Of a stretch of 43,270 nucleotides of DNA, positions 17,710 through 26,502 are shown one piece after another. The stretch is from Virgisporangium ochraceum (GTDB lineage: Bacteria; Actinomycetota; Actinomycetes; Mycobacteriales; Micromonosporaceae): assembly GCF_016863655.1 (NCBI RefSeq), contig NZ_BOPH01000012.1, forward strand, positions 1 to 43,270, given 5' to 3'. The position numbers were made by a program, and so were the translations under genes. The notes beneath the pieces were generated by a model, which saw only the letters and a program-made list of their open reading frames with translations, was not told the DNA's origin and made no database searches. Numbering within the stretch: position 1 is the first letter of the stretch; every line of letters begins with the position of its first letter.

Positions 17710-18555
17710 TCAGCGGTGAAGCCAGGCGAGAAGGTCCGGCGCGGCCAGCTCCCGGGTACGCCGGTCGTACGCCGCGAGCCCGGCCTCACCGAGCGCCTCA
17801 CGTCCCGCACCGGAGGAACCGCGCCGGAAGAAGGCCCGCGGGCTCTTCAGTACGCCCTGCGCGTTGGGGGCCAGTTCGGTGGCGCGCACCCGCATCCGCT
17901 CGAAGGTGGCCGCCTCGACCAGGTCGGGCGTCGGCGGGTCGAGGTGCAGCCGCGCCGCCAGTTCGGCCATCCGGCCGGCGAGGTCGGCCCGGAGGTCGTC
18001 GTAGTGGACGAGCACCACGTTGGGCTCGTGCCGCCGGTGCCACGCGTCGGTGAGGTGCGCCAGGACGCCGGGCAGCGAGTCGAGGTAGCCGCTGTCACGG
18101 GTCACCCAGCGCGGTAGCCACTCGTCCAGAGGGGGCAGCACCCGCGCCTCCCCGGCACCGGTGAGCTCGCGCAGCCGTTCACGGTCGATGTTCGCGCTCT
18201 GGTGGTACATCGACACGGCCATGTCGAGCGGATGCCTCGCGACCACGACGTAGGTGGCGCGGGCGTCGACCGGCACGCCGTCGAGCGGGGTGTGGGTCTT
18301 GATGACGCGCCGGAACGGCTGAGCCTCCAGTGCCGCCACCACCTCGTCACGCGGACGGATCAGGTGGTCGAGCCACGGCGAAAGCTCCGACAGCGGTGCC
18401 GGCAGGTCGGGCGTGCGGTGCACGAGCAGCGCGCAGATCATCTGCATCCACGTGGTGCCGCTCTTCGACCGGGTGCTGATCACGATGTCGCCGGCCCGGA
18501 ACGGGAAGCCCTCCCAGCGGGAGCTGTCTTCGTCGTCCGACCGGTAGGTCCGCAC
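17710..18555 (-). CDS. Sulfotransferase
   Basis: 281 aa from GTG 18555. It resembles cytosolic-type sulfotransferases using PAPS: 5'-phosphosulfate loop STRSKSGTTWMQ, catalytic-base region IKTHTPLDG, and 3'-phosphate motif VARHPLDMAVSMYHQ. The C-terminal RKGxxGxWK element is only partly kept (RRGSSGAG), a deviation worth noting. It would sulfate a hydroxyl or amine on an unknown small molecule. It is divergent from the spermidine-synthase-like gene with only 22 bases between starts and overlapping -10 boxes. Confidence 0.9.
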   Translation of the reverse strand: MRTYRSDDEDSSRWEGFPFRAGDIVISTRSKSGTTWMQMICALLVHRTPDLPAPLSELSPWLDHLIRPRDEVVAALEAQPFRRVIKTHTPLDGVPVDARATYVVVARHPLDMAVSMYHQSANIDRERLRELTGAGEARVLPPLDEWLPRWVTRDSGYLDSLPGVLAHLTDAWHRRHEPNVVLVHYDDLRADLAGRMAELAARLHLDPPTPDLVEAATFERMRVRATELAPNAQGVLKSPRAFFRRGSSGAGREALGEAGLAAYDRRTRELAAPDLLAWLHR

Positions 18556-18561
18556 GGCGGC

Positions 18562-18571
18562 AGCCTACTGT
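18562..18571. promoter_or_regulatory. Overlapping divergent leaderless -10 boxes
   Basis: The plus strand has TACTGT (18566-18571), six bases before ATG 18578. The minus strand has TAGGCT (18567-18562), six bases before GTG 18555. The two boxes share two base pairs, so both promoters can hardly be occupied at once. Confidence 0.55.
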
Positions 18572-18577
18572 TGGCCG

Positions 18578-19414
18578 ATGGGACGGCGCACGCGCAATTC
18601 ACCCGGGGTCACCGAACGGGTCGACTCCGGCGACGCCACGCTCGCGCCCGATCCCGACCACCCGGTCTGCTGGACCCTCGCCGTCGACGGGCTGCCACAG
18701 TCCTATGTGGACACCGCGAATCCGCGGAACCTCCGCTACCGCTACATGCGCCGCCTCGCCGACGTCGTCGACGCCGCCGCGCCGGCGGACCTCCTGCACC
18801 TCGGCGGCGGCGCGCTGACCCTGCCGCGATACGTCGCCGCGACGCGGCCGAGCGCCCGCCAGCGGGTCGTGGAGAAGGACGCCGCCCTCACCGATCTCGT
18901 GCGCCGGGTGCTGCCGCTGCCGCGTGGTGCCCACGTCCGGGTCCGCGCCGCCGACGCCCGCGCGGCGGTCGAGGCCACCGGGGACGCGCGCTTCGACCTC
19001 GTCGTCGCCGACGTGTACAGCGCCGCCCGGGTACCGGCCAGCCTGGGGACCGTGGAGGCCGCCGCCCACATCGCCCGGGTCCTCCGCCCCCACGGCTGGT
19101 ACGCGACGAACCTGGCCGACGGCCGCGACCTCGCCTACACCCGCGGGCAGGTGGCCACGCTGAAACGGGTGTTCGCCGACCTGTGCCTGATCGCCGAGCC
19201 GGGCGTGCTGAAGGGCCGCTATTTCGGGAACCTGGTGGCCGTCGCCGGGCCGGAACTCCCCGTGGCGGACCTCGCCACGAACGCGGCCGCGGACCAGTTC
19301 CCGTGCCGCCTCCTGCACGGTGCCGACCTCGACAACTTCGTGGCCGGCGCCCGCCCCGTCACCGACGCGGACGCCCGCGAGTCACCGGCACCGCCGGCGA
19401 GCCTTTTCCGCTGA
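18578..19414 (+). CDS. Spermidine-synthase-like methyltransferase-fold protein
   Basis: 278 aa. A Rossmann fold of the polyamine aminopropyltransferase superfamily: LLHLGGGALTLPRYV (nucleotide loop), VVEKDAALTDLVRR, and DLVVADVYSAARVP, then a VLRPHGWYATNLAD strand. Substrate-pocket residues are hard to assign, so it may be a methyltransferase or an enzyme acting on another amine rather than a true spermidine synthase. It lacks the membrane half found in some relatives. It is divergent from the sulfotransferase. Confidence 0.82.
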   Translation: MGRRTRNSPGVTERVDSGDATLAPDPDHPVCWTLAVDGLPQSYVDTANPRNLRYRYMRRLADVVDAAAPADLLHLGGGALTLPRYVAATRPSARQRVVEKDAALTDLVRRVLPLPRGAHVRVRAADARAAVEATGDARFDLVVADVYSAARVPASLGTVEAAAHIARVLRPHGWYATNLADGRDLAYTRGQVATLKRVFADLCLIAEPGVLKGRYFGNLVAVAGPELPVADLATNAAADQFPCRLLHGADLDNFVAGARPVTDADARESPAPPASLFR

Positions 19415-19479
19415 ATTGCGGTGGTCTGCGGCGCACCAAGCGGTGCACAAATGGGGCTTTCTCGCGAAGGGGGAGCGAT

Positions 19480-19689
19480 ATGCCGCAGTCAGGTTGCGCG
19501 CCCGCTGATGGACCAGTATTCCGCAAGTCCACCCGAAGCACGGTCAACGGAAACTGCATCGAGGTCGGCATCGACGAAGATCACGTTCAGGTGCGCGACT
19601 CGAAGCTCGCCGGCAGCCCGGTACTGACTTTCACCCGGGCAGCCTGGTCGGACCTTCTTTCTGATCTCCGGTGCTGCGGGATCAGCTGA
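19480..19689 (+). CDS. DUF397 domain protein with altered C-terminus
   Basis: 69 aa from ATG 19480 with GGGGGAG upstream. It carries the DUF397 pattern VFRKSTRSTVNGNCIEV, VQVRDSKLAGSPVL, FTRAAWSDLL. After SDLR the sequence ends in CCGIS, unlike relatives. At that point the DNA becomes the start of a DUF5753 fragment in another frame, so a deletion or recombination junction near 19665 has probably replaced the last residues. Confidence 0.85.
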   Translation: MPQSGCAPADGPVFRKSTRSTVNGNCIEVGIDEDHVQVRDSKLAGSPVLTFTRAAWSDLLSDLRCCGIS

Positions 19690-19973
19690 ATGCGCTACTC
19701 GACCACGCCCGCGAGCCACACATCGACCTCAGCGTGATTCCAACAAACATAGACGGATACCCCGGTGTGTCATTCGGCTTTGTGATCTTGGAGTTCGCCG
19801 ACCGTCGCGACTCACCGATCGTCTTCCACGACCAGCACGGAAGCCACGTCGCAGCGGAGTCACCCGACGAGGTGAAGCGCTATTTCAAGAGCTTTGACCA
19901 GATCCGTTCTCTGGGCCTGCACGGTGCCGACGCCATTGCTGCCATCAAGGCCGCCCGCGACAAGGCCGTATGA
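19671..19973 (+). pseudogene. C-terminal fragment of a DUF5753 Xre-family regulator
   Basis: About 100 codons matching only the end of DUF5753 proteins: LRDQLNALLDHA, DLSVIPTNIDGYPG, FVILEFADR, and EVKRYFKSFDQIRSLGL. The N-terminal helix-turn-helix and most of the sensor domain are missing. It overlaps the DUF397 gene by 19 bases in a different frame, and a stop lies just upstream at 19662. In intact loci the regulator is a complete gene beside DUF397, so this looks like the remains of a deleted pair. Confidence 0.75.
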
Positions 19974-20004
19974 CTCGATGTTGCCCGAGATCGGGGGGCG
20001 ACGT

Positions 20005-20449
20005 TCAGCCGGCGGCCACCTTTCCGCTCATTTCCCGGGCCCGGATCAGGGCTCGGGCCACTTTGCGGATGGTCGACTCGTCGTTGCCGCAGTACAGTTC
20101 GACGTCGACTCCGCGATAGCTGGCCCTTAGCGAATATCTCGGCGGCCAGCGGAATGCGCAGAACGTGGCCGCCGCGGCCGGCACCACAACCGCCATCCCA
20201 CCGATCGCGAGCGGTGCCGACGACTGTGCCAGGGCAGCGACGGCGATCACCCCGATCCCCGTGGTGGCGGCGGTGACCAGCGATACCAGCACCGGCGTGC
20301 GGTGCTCCTCTTGCCTCTACCAGGTGGCCCAGTTCAGCCACCGGATAGCGCCTACCCTCAGCGGCGACGACCCAGGCCGTCGTCACCGTTACCTCGTCGT
20401 CCTGATAGAGGCGCACAATGCGCCTCGGCCCAGGTCTTCCATCCGTCAT
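20005..20449 (-). pseudogene. DUF6232-like small membrane protein with a frameshift
   Basis: The first part, from ATG 20449 with GGAGGGG just upstream, reads MTDGRPGPRR, RLYQDDEVTVTTAWVV and YPVAELGHLVEARG. The second part is in another frame, 20292-20005: two hydrophobic segments (VSLVTAATTGIGVIAVA, AIGGMAVVVPAAAATFCAF), then RYSLRASYRGVDVELYCGN and VARALIRAREM. Together they make the order seen in DUF6232 proteins: a beta-rich start, two membrane helices and a beta/alpha end. A one-base change near 20310 would restore the frame. It could be a sequencing error or real decay. Confidence 0.65.
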
Positions 20450-20576
20450 GACCCCTCCCCAAAGCCGACGGTGATGGTACTTCGGAGACAGCGGGCCAGC
20501 AGGGGCGTCAATACCTCGGCGGATCGTGTCACCAATGACCGTCTTACTCAGTGTCACGGGAGGGGTTGCTTGATTC

Positions 20577-20627
20577 GCAAGAGTCAAGTTGCCTCTTGCA
20601 GGATGCATGGTACCGCCTGGTACATGC
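20577..20627. repeat. Pair of short inverted repeats upstream of the BtuF-like gene
   Basis: GCAAGAG (20577-20583) and CTCTTGC (20593-20599) form a 7-bp stem. GCATGGTACC and TGGTACATGC (20605-20627) form a second, imperfect one. They lie in the 244-base gap before ATG 20694; a protein-binding role is possible. I see no cobalamin riboswitch core here. Confidence 0.45.
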
Positions 20628-20681
20628 TGCAAAGAACCGACCTCGCACAGCACTTGCAAACCTGGCCCCGGCTGGACGGGA

Positions 20682-20687
20682 TACCTT
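20682..20687 (+). promoter_or_regulatory. Leaderless-type -10 box of the BtuF-like gene
   Basis: TACCTT ends six bases before ATG 20694. No ribosome binding site is present. Confidence 0.4.
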
Positions 20688-20693
20688 GCAGCC

Positions 20694-21404
20694 ATGAGGG
20701 TGGTCTCGCTGGTTCCGTCGTTGACCGAGGCGATCGCCGTCACCCTGCCCGGGCTGCTCGTCGGTGCCACCGACTTCTGCACCCACCCCGCGGACCTCGA
20801 TGTTGCCCGCGTCGGTGGCAGCAAGTACCCACGCCTCGACGAGGTGTTGGCCCTGAAGCCCGACGTCGTGGTGATGAACATGGAGGAGAACCGGCGCACC
20901 GACGCCGACGCGCTGGCGGACAAGGGCATCCGCGTCCACGTCACCTATCCGCGTACCGTGGGCGCGGCGCTCGACGAGCTGGGCGTGATGCTCCAGGCGT
21001 TGGGCGCTGACGGCGAGCCGCAGTGGCTGCGGCAGGCCCGCACCGCTTGGGCGCGACCCGCACCGGAACAGACAACAACGGCGATCGTCCCCGTGTGGAG
21101 GCGGCCGTGGATCGTCGTCGGTGGGGACACGTTCGCGTCTGATGTGCTCGGGCGGCTCGGGGTCCGCAACCTCTACGACGACCCGGACGAACGGTACCCG
21201 CGACCGAGCCTGGAGGAGCTGCGGGGCAAGCAGCCCGACCTCGTCGTCCTGCCCGACGAGCCGTACCTGTTCACCGCGGACGACGGACCGGAGGCGTTCC
21301 CGGAGCAGAGGTGCGTGCTCGTCTCCGGACGCGACCTCACCTGGTACGGCCCGTCGCTCGCGGGAGCGCGCGAACGGCTCGAACAGCAGCTTCACGGCGC
21401 GTAG
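20694..21404 (+). CDS. BtuF-like helical-backbone metal-receptor protein
   Basis: 236 aa. Begins MRVVSLVPSLTEAIAV, the usual start of cobalamin/iron-siderophore binding domains, then TDFCTHP, RVGGSKYPRLDEVLALKPDVVV and a C-terminal PDLVVLPDEPYLF. There is no signal peptide or lipobox, so it is a cytoplasmic stand-alone member rather than a transporter binding protein. No permease or ATPase of that type is nearby. It overlaps the convergent kdpE-like gene by 13 bases. Confidence 0.85.
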   Translation: MRVVSLVPSLTEAIAVTLPGLLVGATDFCTHPADLDVARVGGSKYPRLDEVLALKPDVVVMNMEENRRTDADALADKGIRVHVTYPRTVGAALDELGVMLQALGADGEPQWLRQARTAWARPAPEQTTTAIVPVWRRPWIVVGGDTFASDVLGRLGVRNLYDDPDERYPRPSLEELRGKQPDLVVLPDEPYLFTADDGPEAFPEQRCVLVSGRDLTWYGPSLAGARERLEQQLHGA

Positions 21405-22060
21405 CGGTAGCCCATCCCCGGCTCGGTGAGCAGGTGGCGCGGATGCGCCGGGTCGTCCTCCAGCTTCGCCCGCAGCCGGGCCATGTACTGGCGCAGGTAG
21501 TTCGTCTCCGTGGAATACTGCGGGCCCCACACCTCGTGCAGCAGCTGGCGTTGGCTGACCAGCTTGCCGGGGTTGCGCAGCAACAGTTCCAGCAGCTGCC
21601 ACTCGGTCGGGGTCAGGCGCACGGCACCGCCGTCGACGGAGTGGGCGGCCAGATCGACCGTGTACCGGCCGACGCGGCACGACGGCGACTCGGGTGCCGG
21701 CGCCGAACGGCGGGACACCGCACGGATGCGGGCCAGCAACTCGTCGATGCCGAACGGCTTGACGACGTAGTCGTCGGCGCCGGCGTCCAGCGCTCCCACC
21801 TTGTCGGAGCTGTCGGCCCGGCCGGACAGGACGATGATCGGCACCGCGGTCCAGCCGCGGAGGCCGCGGATCACCTCGACGCCGTCGAGGTCGGGCAGGC
21901 CGAGGTCGAGCACGACCAGGTCGGGGCGGAACGACGCGGCCAGCCGCAGCGCGGTGGCACCGTCGGCGGCGACCTCGACCTCGTACGAGCGGGCCTTCAG
22001 GTTGATGCGCAACGCCCGCAGGATCTGCGGTTCGTCGTCGACGACCAGGACGCGGGTCAT
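21392..22060 (-). CDS. kdpE: KdpE-type response regulator
   Basis: 222 aa OmpR/PhoB-class regulator. The receiver domain has the acidic pair VDDE (residues 8-9), phosphoacceptor Asp in VVLDLGLP (about residue 52) and the conserved Lys in VKPFG (about 104). The winged helix runs from about 130, with LTPTEWQLLELLLRNPGKLVSQRQLLHEVWG and YLRQYMARLRAKLE, both very close to KdpE. Its ATG overlaps the kdpD-like stop as ATGA. No kdpFABC operon is in the window. Confidence 0.93.
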   Translation of the reverse strand: MTRVLVVDDEPQILRALRINLKARSYEVEVAADGATALRLAASFRPDLVVLDLGLPDLDGVEVIRGLRGWTAVPIIVLSGRADSSDKVGALDAGADDYVVKPFGIDELLARIRAVSRRSAPAPESPSCRVGRYTVDLAAHSVDGGAVRLTPTEWQLLELLLRNPGKLVSQRQLLHEVWGPQYSTETNYLRQYMARLRAKLEDDPAHPRHLLTEPGMGYRYAP

Positions 22061-24534
22061 GAGGCCGAAGGCAGAGTCAGGACCATCGTCAGGCCGCCGC
22101 CCGGTGTCGCCTCGGGGCGCAGCGTGCCGCCCATCGCCTCGGCCAGGCCGCGCGACAGTGCGAGCCCGAGCCCGACGCCGTTGTCATTGTCGCGGTCGCC
22201 GAGGCGTTGGAACGGCTGGAACATCCCGTCCCACAGCTCCTCGGGCACCCCCGGGCCGTGGTCGATCACGCGAAGCTCCACAGTGGACCCCAGTGCCGAA
22301 CCGGTGACCATCACCCGGGAACTGACGCGCAACGCGTTGCCGATCACGTTGACCAGTACGCGTTCGAGCAGGCCGGGGTCCGCGCGGACGGCGGCCAGGT
22401 CGGGAGGAATCCTCACGGTGACCGAACGCGCGCGCAGTTCGTCGAGGGCGCGCGGAACGACGTCCTCCAGCCCGAGCGCGACCGGGGTCATCCCGAGCGC
22501 GCCGGCCTGCAACCGGCTCATGTCGAGGAGGTTCGCCACCAGGCCGGCCAGCCGGTCGAGCGACTCGTCGGCGGTCGCCAGCAGCTCGGCCCGGTCGGCC
22601 TCGTCGAAGTCCACGTCGGCGCTCCGCAACGACGTCACCGCCGCCTTCGCCGACGCCAACGGCGTCCGCAGGTCGTGGCTCACCGCGGCGAGCAGCGCGG
22701 TCCGCATCCGGTCGGCGGCCGCGAGGGGACGCGCGGTCGCGGCCTCGTCGGCCAGCCGCTCCTGCCGCAGCGCGAGCGCCGCCTGCGCCGCGAACGCCTC
22801 GATGATCCGCCGGTCGCCGGCCTCCAGGCGGCGCCCGCGCAACGCGACGGTCAGGGTGTCGTCGGCGGTCACCTCGGCGTCGGCCTCGCCGGGCGCGGCG
22901 CACGGCGGGTCGCCGACGGACGTCACCACCCGCCACGGGCCGTCGGGAGTGCGTTCCAGGAGCGTCACCGACGCCAGCGCGAACGTCTCCCGGAGCCTTT
23001 CCAGAAGGGCTTCGAGGGGACGCGCACCGCGCAGCACGCTGCCCGCGACCGTCGCCAGCGTCTGGGCGTCGGCGCTGGCCCGCGCCGCCTGCCGGGTGCG
23101 CCGGGCGGCGAGGTCCACCACGGCCGACACCGCGACCGCGACCAGAACGAACACGCCCAACGCCAACAGGTTCTCGGCCTCGGCGATCGTGAACGTGCGC
23201 GTCGGCGGCGTGAAGAAGTAGTTCAGCAGCAGCGAACCGGCCACGGCCGCCACCAGCGCCGGGTACATCCCGCCGACCAGGGCCACCCCGACGACCGCCA
23301 GCAGGAAGACGAGGATGTCGTTGGTCAGGGACAGCCCGGGAAACGCGTGGAGGACGAGCGTCAGCACCGGCAGTCCCGCCGCTGTGAGCGTCCACCCGAG
23401 AAGCCGGCGGCGGCGCGACAACGCCGCCGGAGGGCGGCCCATGCGCCCGCCCGCGGCGGCGCGTTCGTGCGCGACCAGATGGACGTCGATGGCGCCCGAA
23501 CGGGCGGTCGTGGTGACACCGACGCCCGGCGACAGCATCTGCGCGACGCGACCGCGCCGGCTCGCGCCGAGCACGACCTGCGTCGCGTTGGCGCCCCGGG
23601 CGAACGCCAGCAGCGCCTCCGGGACGTCGGCGCCGATCACCTCGTGGTAGGTGCCGCCGAGGCTCTCCGTGAGGACCCGTTGCCGCGCCAGGTGCGCCGG
23701 GTCGGCACCCGCCAGGCCGTCGCTGCGGGCGACGTGGACCGCCATCAGATCGGCGCCCCGGGTACGTGCCGCGATGCGCGCGGCCCGACGGATGAGCGTC
23801 TCGCCCTCCGGCCCGCCCGTGAGCGCGACCACCACGCGTTCCCGGGTCTCCCACGTCTCGTCGATGCTGTGCTCGGCCCGGTAGCTGTCGAGCTCGTCGT
23901 CGACCCGGTCGGCCAGCCACAGCAGGGCCAGCTCGCGCAGCGCGGTGAGGTTGCCGGCGCGGAAGTAGTTGCCCAGCGCGGCGTCGACCTTCTCCGGCGC
24001 GTAGATGTTGCCGTGCGCCATCCGCCTGCGCAGCGCCTCGGGCGTCATGTCTACGAGCTCGACCTGCTCCGCGGCGCGCACCACCCGGTCGGGCACGGTC
24101 TCGCGTTGGGTGGTGCCGGTGATCCGGCCGACCACGTCGTTCAGCGACTCCAGGTGCTGCACGTTCACCGTCGACAGCACGTCGATGCCGGCGTCGAGCA
24201 GCTCGCGCACATCCTGCCAGCGCTTGGCGTTACGGCTGCCGGGAACGTTGGTGTGCGCCAGCTCGTCGATCACCGCGACCCGGGGGGCGCGGTCGATGAC
24301 CGCGTCGACGTCGAGCTCCTCGAAGTCGGCGCCGCGGTAGCGGACCGTGCGCCGCGCGACGACCTCCAGGCCGTCGAGGAGGGCGGCCGTGTGCCTGCGG
24401 CCGTGGGTCTCGACGTAGCCGACCACGAGATCGGTGCCGCGCTCGACGCGGCGGTGCGCCTCCTCGAGCATCGTGTACGTCTTGCCCACCCCGGGTGCCG
24501 CACCGAGGTAGATCCGCAACTGTCCGCGCGCCAA
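22057..24534 (-). CDS. kdpD: KdpD-type sensor histidine kinase
   Basis: 825 aa from TTG 24534, with AGGAGG ten bases upstream. The KdpD N-terminal domain (about 1-210) has the ATP-binding GAAPGVGKTYTML and ELAHTNVPGSRNAKRWQDV. A universal-stress-like domain follows (about 225-350), four transmembrane segments (about 375-480), a GAF-like region, then the kinase core: H-box AAVSHDLRTPLAS (His near 620), N-box NVIGNALR, and DHGPGV and GVGLGLAL boxes. It senses K+ or ionic stress in known species. It is complete, but its usual target operon is absent here. Confidence 0.95.
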   Translation of the reverse strand: MARGQLRIYLGAAPGVGKTYTMLEEAHRRVERGTDLVVGYVETHGRRHTAALLDGLEVVARRTVRYRGADFEELDVDAVIDRAPRVAVIDELAHTNVPGSRNAKRWQDVRELLDAGIDVLSTVNVQHLESLNDVVGRITGTTQRETVPDRVVRAAEQVELVDMTPEALRRRMAHGNIYAPEKVDAALGNYFRAGNLTALRELALLWLADRVDDELDSYRAEHSIDETWETRERVVVALTGGPEGETLIRRAARIAARTRGADLMAVHVARSDGLAGADPAHLARQRVLTESLGGTYHEVIGADVPEALLAFARGANATQVVLGASRRGRVAQMLSPGVGVTTTARSGAIDVHLVAHERAAAGGRMGRPPAALSRRRRLLGWTLTAAGLPVLTLVLHAFPGLSLTNDILVFLLAVVGVALVGGMYPALVAAVAGSLLLNYFFTPPTRTFTIAEAENLLALGVFVLVAVAVSAVVDLAARRTRQAARASADAQTLATVAGSVLRGARPLEALLERLRETFALASVTLLERTPDGPWRVVTSVGDPPCAAPGEADAEVTADDTLTVALRGRRLEAGDRRIIEAFAAQAALALRQERLADEAATARPLAAADRMRTALLAAVSHDLRTPLASAKAAVTSLRSADVDFDEADRAELLATADESLDRLAGLVANLLDMSRLQAGALGMTPVALGLEDVVPRALDELRARSVTVRIPPDLAAVRADPGLLERVLVNVIGNALRVSSRVMVTGSALGSTVELRVIDHGPGVPEELWDGMFQPFQRLGDRDNDNGVGLGLALSRGLAEAMGGTLRPEATPGGGLTMVLTLPSAS

Positions 24535-24625
24535 CGCAGCCCGTCCTCCTGTTGTTCTCCCTGCAAGAGTGGCGCACGCGCGGCCGGGCGGCCCGCGCGC
24601 CGGCGTACCAAACGCGTCAAAAAGC

Positions 24626-24653
24626 CGTCGGGCGGCCCGGAGGCCGCCCGACG
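24626..24653 (-). terminator. Intrinsic terminator of the first protease gene
   Basis: CGTCGGGCGGCC and GGCCGCCCGACG form a perfect 12-bp stem with a 4-base loop. On the minus strand the stem is followed by GCTTTTT, giving a U-tract. It starts 19 bases after the protease stop at 24673. Confidence 0.88.
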
Positions 24654-24672
24654 CTTGGTGATGGGACCGCGA

Positions 24673-26502
24673 TCAGAAGATCGCCGTGAACATGTTCCAG
24701 CCGGACCCGATCGTGATGCCGACCCCGTTGTTCAGCCAGTTGCCCTGGCCGTCGCTCGGGTAGAGCATCAGCGCGCCCGACCACTTGTTGACGCCGATCA
24801 TGTCGACCTGGTTGTCGCCGTTGACGTCGCCGGGAGACATGAACCGGCTGAAGATGTTCCAGCCGGTGCCGATCTGGACGCCGGCGCCGTTGACCCAGCC
24901 GCCCATGCCGTCGCTCTGGTACAGCCGCAGCGCGCCCGCCGGCGTGCGCCCGATCAGCGCCTGCCGGCCGTCACCCAGCCAGGTGCCCGGCGTGAGGATC
25001 GTGTCGAAGATGTTCCAGCCGTTGCCGATCTTGATGCCGGCACCGCCGTTCATCCAGCCACCGCTGCCGTCGCTGGTGTAGAGGTACAGGTCGCCGTTCG
25101 TGGTGCGGCCGAGCAGGTTCGGACGGCCGTCGCCGGTCCAGTTGCTGGTGACCACGATGTCGTTGAACACGTGCCACCCGGTGCCGATGAGGTCGCCCAT
25201 GCCGCTGGTGAAGTTGCCCTCGCCGTCGGACTTGTACTGGTACAGGTTGCCGTTGGGCAGGCGGGCGAAGACCGACTCGGTGCGGTCGCCGTTCCAGTTC
25301 TTCACCCGGAAGACCTTGTTGAACGACTGCCAACCGGTGCCGATCTCGGTGACGGTGCCGCCGATCGCCGGCATCGACGGCTGGCGGAGCAGGCCGGTGC
25401 CGTAGTAGAGCAGCAGCTTGCCGCCCGGGGTGCGCCCGATCAGGTCGCTGTGCCCGTCACCGGTCCAGTCGAGGTTGTTCGGGTCGGAGCGGGTCAGGTC
25501 CTCGTCGATCAGCGTGTTGAACGCGTTCACCTGGGCGTAGGCGCCGTAGCTCGACCCGCACGCCACCGGTCCCCAACTCGTGACGCCCACCTGCACCGGC
25601 GTGCCGTTGTCGTCGACGAGCAGCGGACCACCGGAGTCGCCGCCACACGTGTCGATGCCCACGTCGCCGGCGCACAACGTCGTGGCCGCGTCGAACTTGC
25701 TGCCGAGCGAGGTGGTGCAGTTGGCGTCGGAGCGGATCGGCACGTTCGCCGTGTGCAGGCGCCCGGCGTCGTTGACGTTGGGATCGGTGACGCCGTAGCC
25801 GAGGATCGTCGAGGGGTCGGTGTCGGCCTGACCGGTCGAGTCGCCCTGCGCAACCAGGTTGATCGGCGTGTACGAGTTCGGCAGCGCCTGCTTCAGCGTG
25901 AGCACCGCGACGTCGTAGCGCGGCACGTCGCTGTAGTAGCCGAACTGCTGGTGGATCCACGTCGACGCCACCTCGGCGACGAACCCGCCGCTGTTGTTGT
26001 CGTCGAGGTTGTTGCGACCGGCGATCACCCACGTGGTGCCCAGCGGCAGGTCGTACGTGCAGTGCGCCGCCGTGAGGATCTTCGTGGCGCTGAGCACCGT
26101 GCCGGTGCACGTGCTCTCCCACGCCTCGAGGCCGCCGTCTCCGTCGTCCTCCCAATAGACGCTGCGAATACCGACGACGTACGGGTGGTCGACCGCGTTG
26201 GCCGGCGTGCCGCCGACGACCGAACCACCGGCGCCGGGCTCCTGGAACGCCGGGCCGGTCGGCCCGACCGGGTACGACGTCACCGTCGCCTTGACCGCGT
26301 TCGGCGGCTTCCTGGTGCTCTCCGTTCTGGTCGCCCGCTCGGCGGTGCCCCGCGGCACATCGCCGGTGGCGACCCTCCGTTCCTTCAGACCGACCGCGTC
26401 GGGCCCGTCTTCCGCGCTCGCGACGGAGCCGGGCCCGAAGGCCGCACCGCCGATCACGATCAACCCGGCCAGCACGCTGGTAACCCGGATGGCTTTCGTC
26501 AC
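24673..26502 (-). CDS. Secreted trypsin-like serine protease with five-repeat propeller domain (A)
   Basis: 609 aa from GTG 26502, with GAAAGGG upstream. A signal peptide ends near SVASA. A propeptide is followed by SVVGGTPANAVDHPYVVGI, the activation site of an S1 protease. Catalytic His in LTAAHC (about 147), Asp in RYDVAVLTL (about 197) and Ser in GGDSGGPLL (about 289) are all present. From about residue 340 come five repeats of about 47 residues (IGTGWNIF, DGRQALIGRTPAGALRLYQSDG), ending with a calcium-loop-like DVNGDNQVD. Five such repeats fit a tachylectin-2/FG-GAP-like five-bladed propeller that may bind glycans. It is a paralog of the next gene. Confidence 0.92.
   Translation of the reverse strand: MTKAIRVTSVLAGLIVIGGAAFGPGSVASAEDGPDAVGLKERRVATGDVPRGTAERATRTESTRKPPNAVKATVTSYPVGPTGPAFQEPGAGGSVVGGTPANAVDHPYVVGIRSVYWEDDGDGGLEAWESTCTGTVLSATKILTAAHCTYDLPLGTTWVIAGRNNLDDNNSGGFVAEVASTWIHQQFGYYSDVPRYDVAVLTLKQALPNSYTPINLVAQGDSTGQADTDPSTILGYGVTDPNVNDAGRLHTANVPIRSDANCTTSLGSKFDAATTLCAGDVGIDTCGGDSGGPLLVDDNGTPVQVGVTSWGPVACGSSYGAYAQVNAFNTLIDEDLTRSDPNNLDWTGDGHSDLIGRTPGGKLLLYYGTGLLRQPSMPAIGGTVTEIGTGWQSFNKVFRVKNWNGDRTESVFARLPNGNLYQYKSDGEGNFTSGMGDLIGTGWHVFNDIVVTSNWTGDGRPNLLGRTTNGDLYLYTSDGSGGWMNGGAGIKIGNGWNIFDTILTPGTWLGDGRQALIGRTPAGALRLYQSDGMGGWVNGAGVQIGTGWNIFSRFMSPGDVNGDNQVDMIGVNKWSGALMLYPSDGQGNWLNNGVGITIGSGWNMFTAIF

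Noticed and set aside
20450..20693. Cobalamin riboswitch before the BtuF-like gene
   Set aside because: I see no B12-box or conserved core, and the gene looks leaderless.
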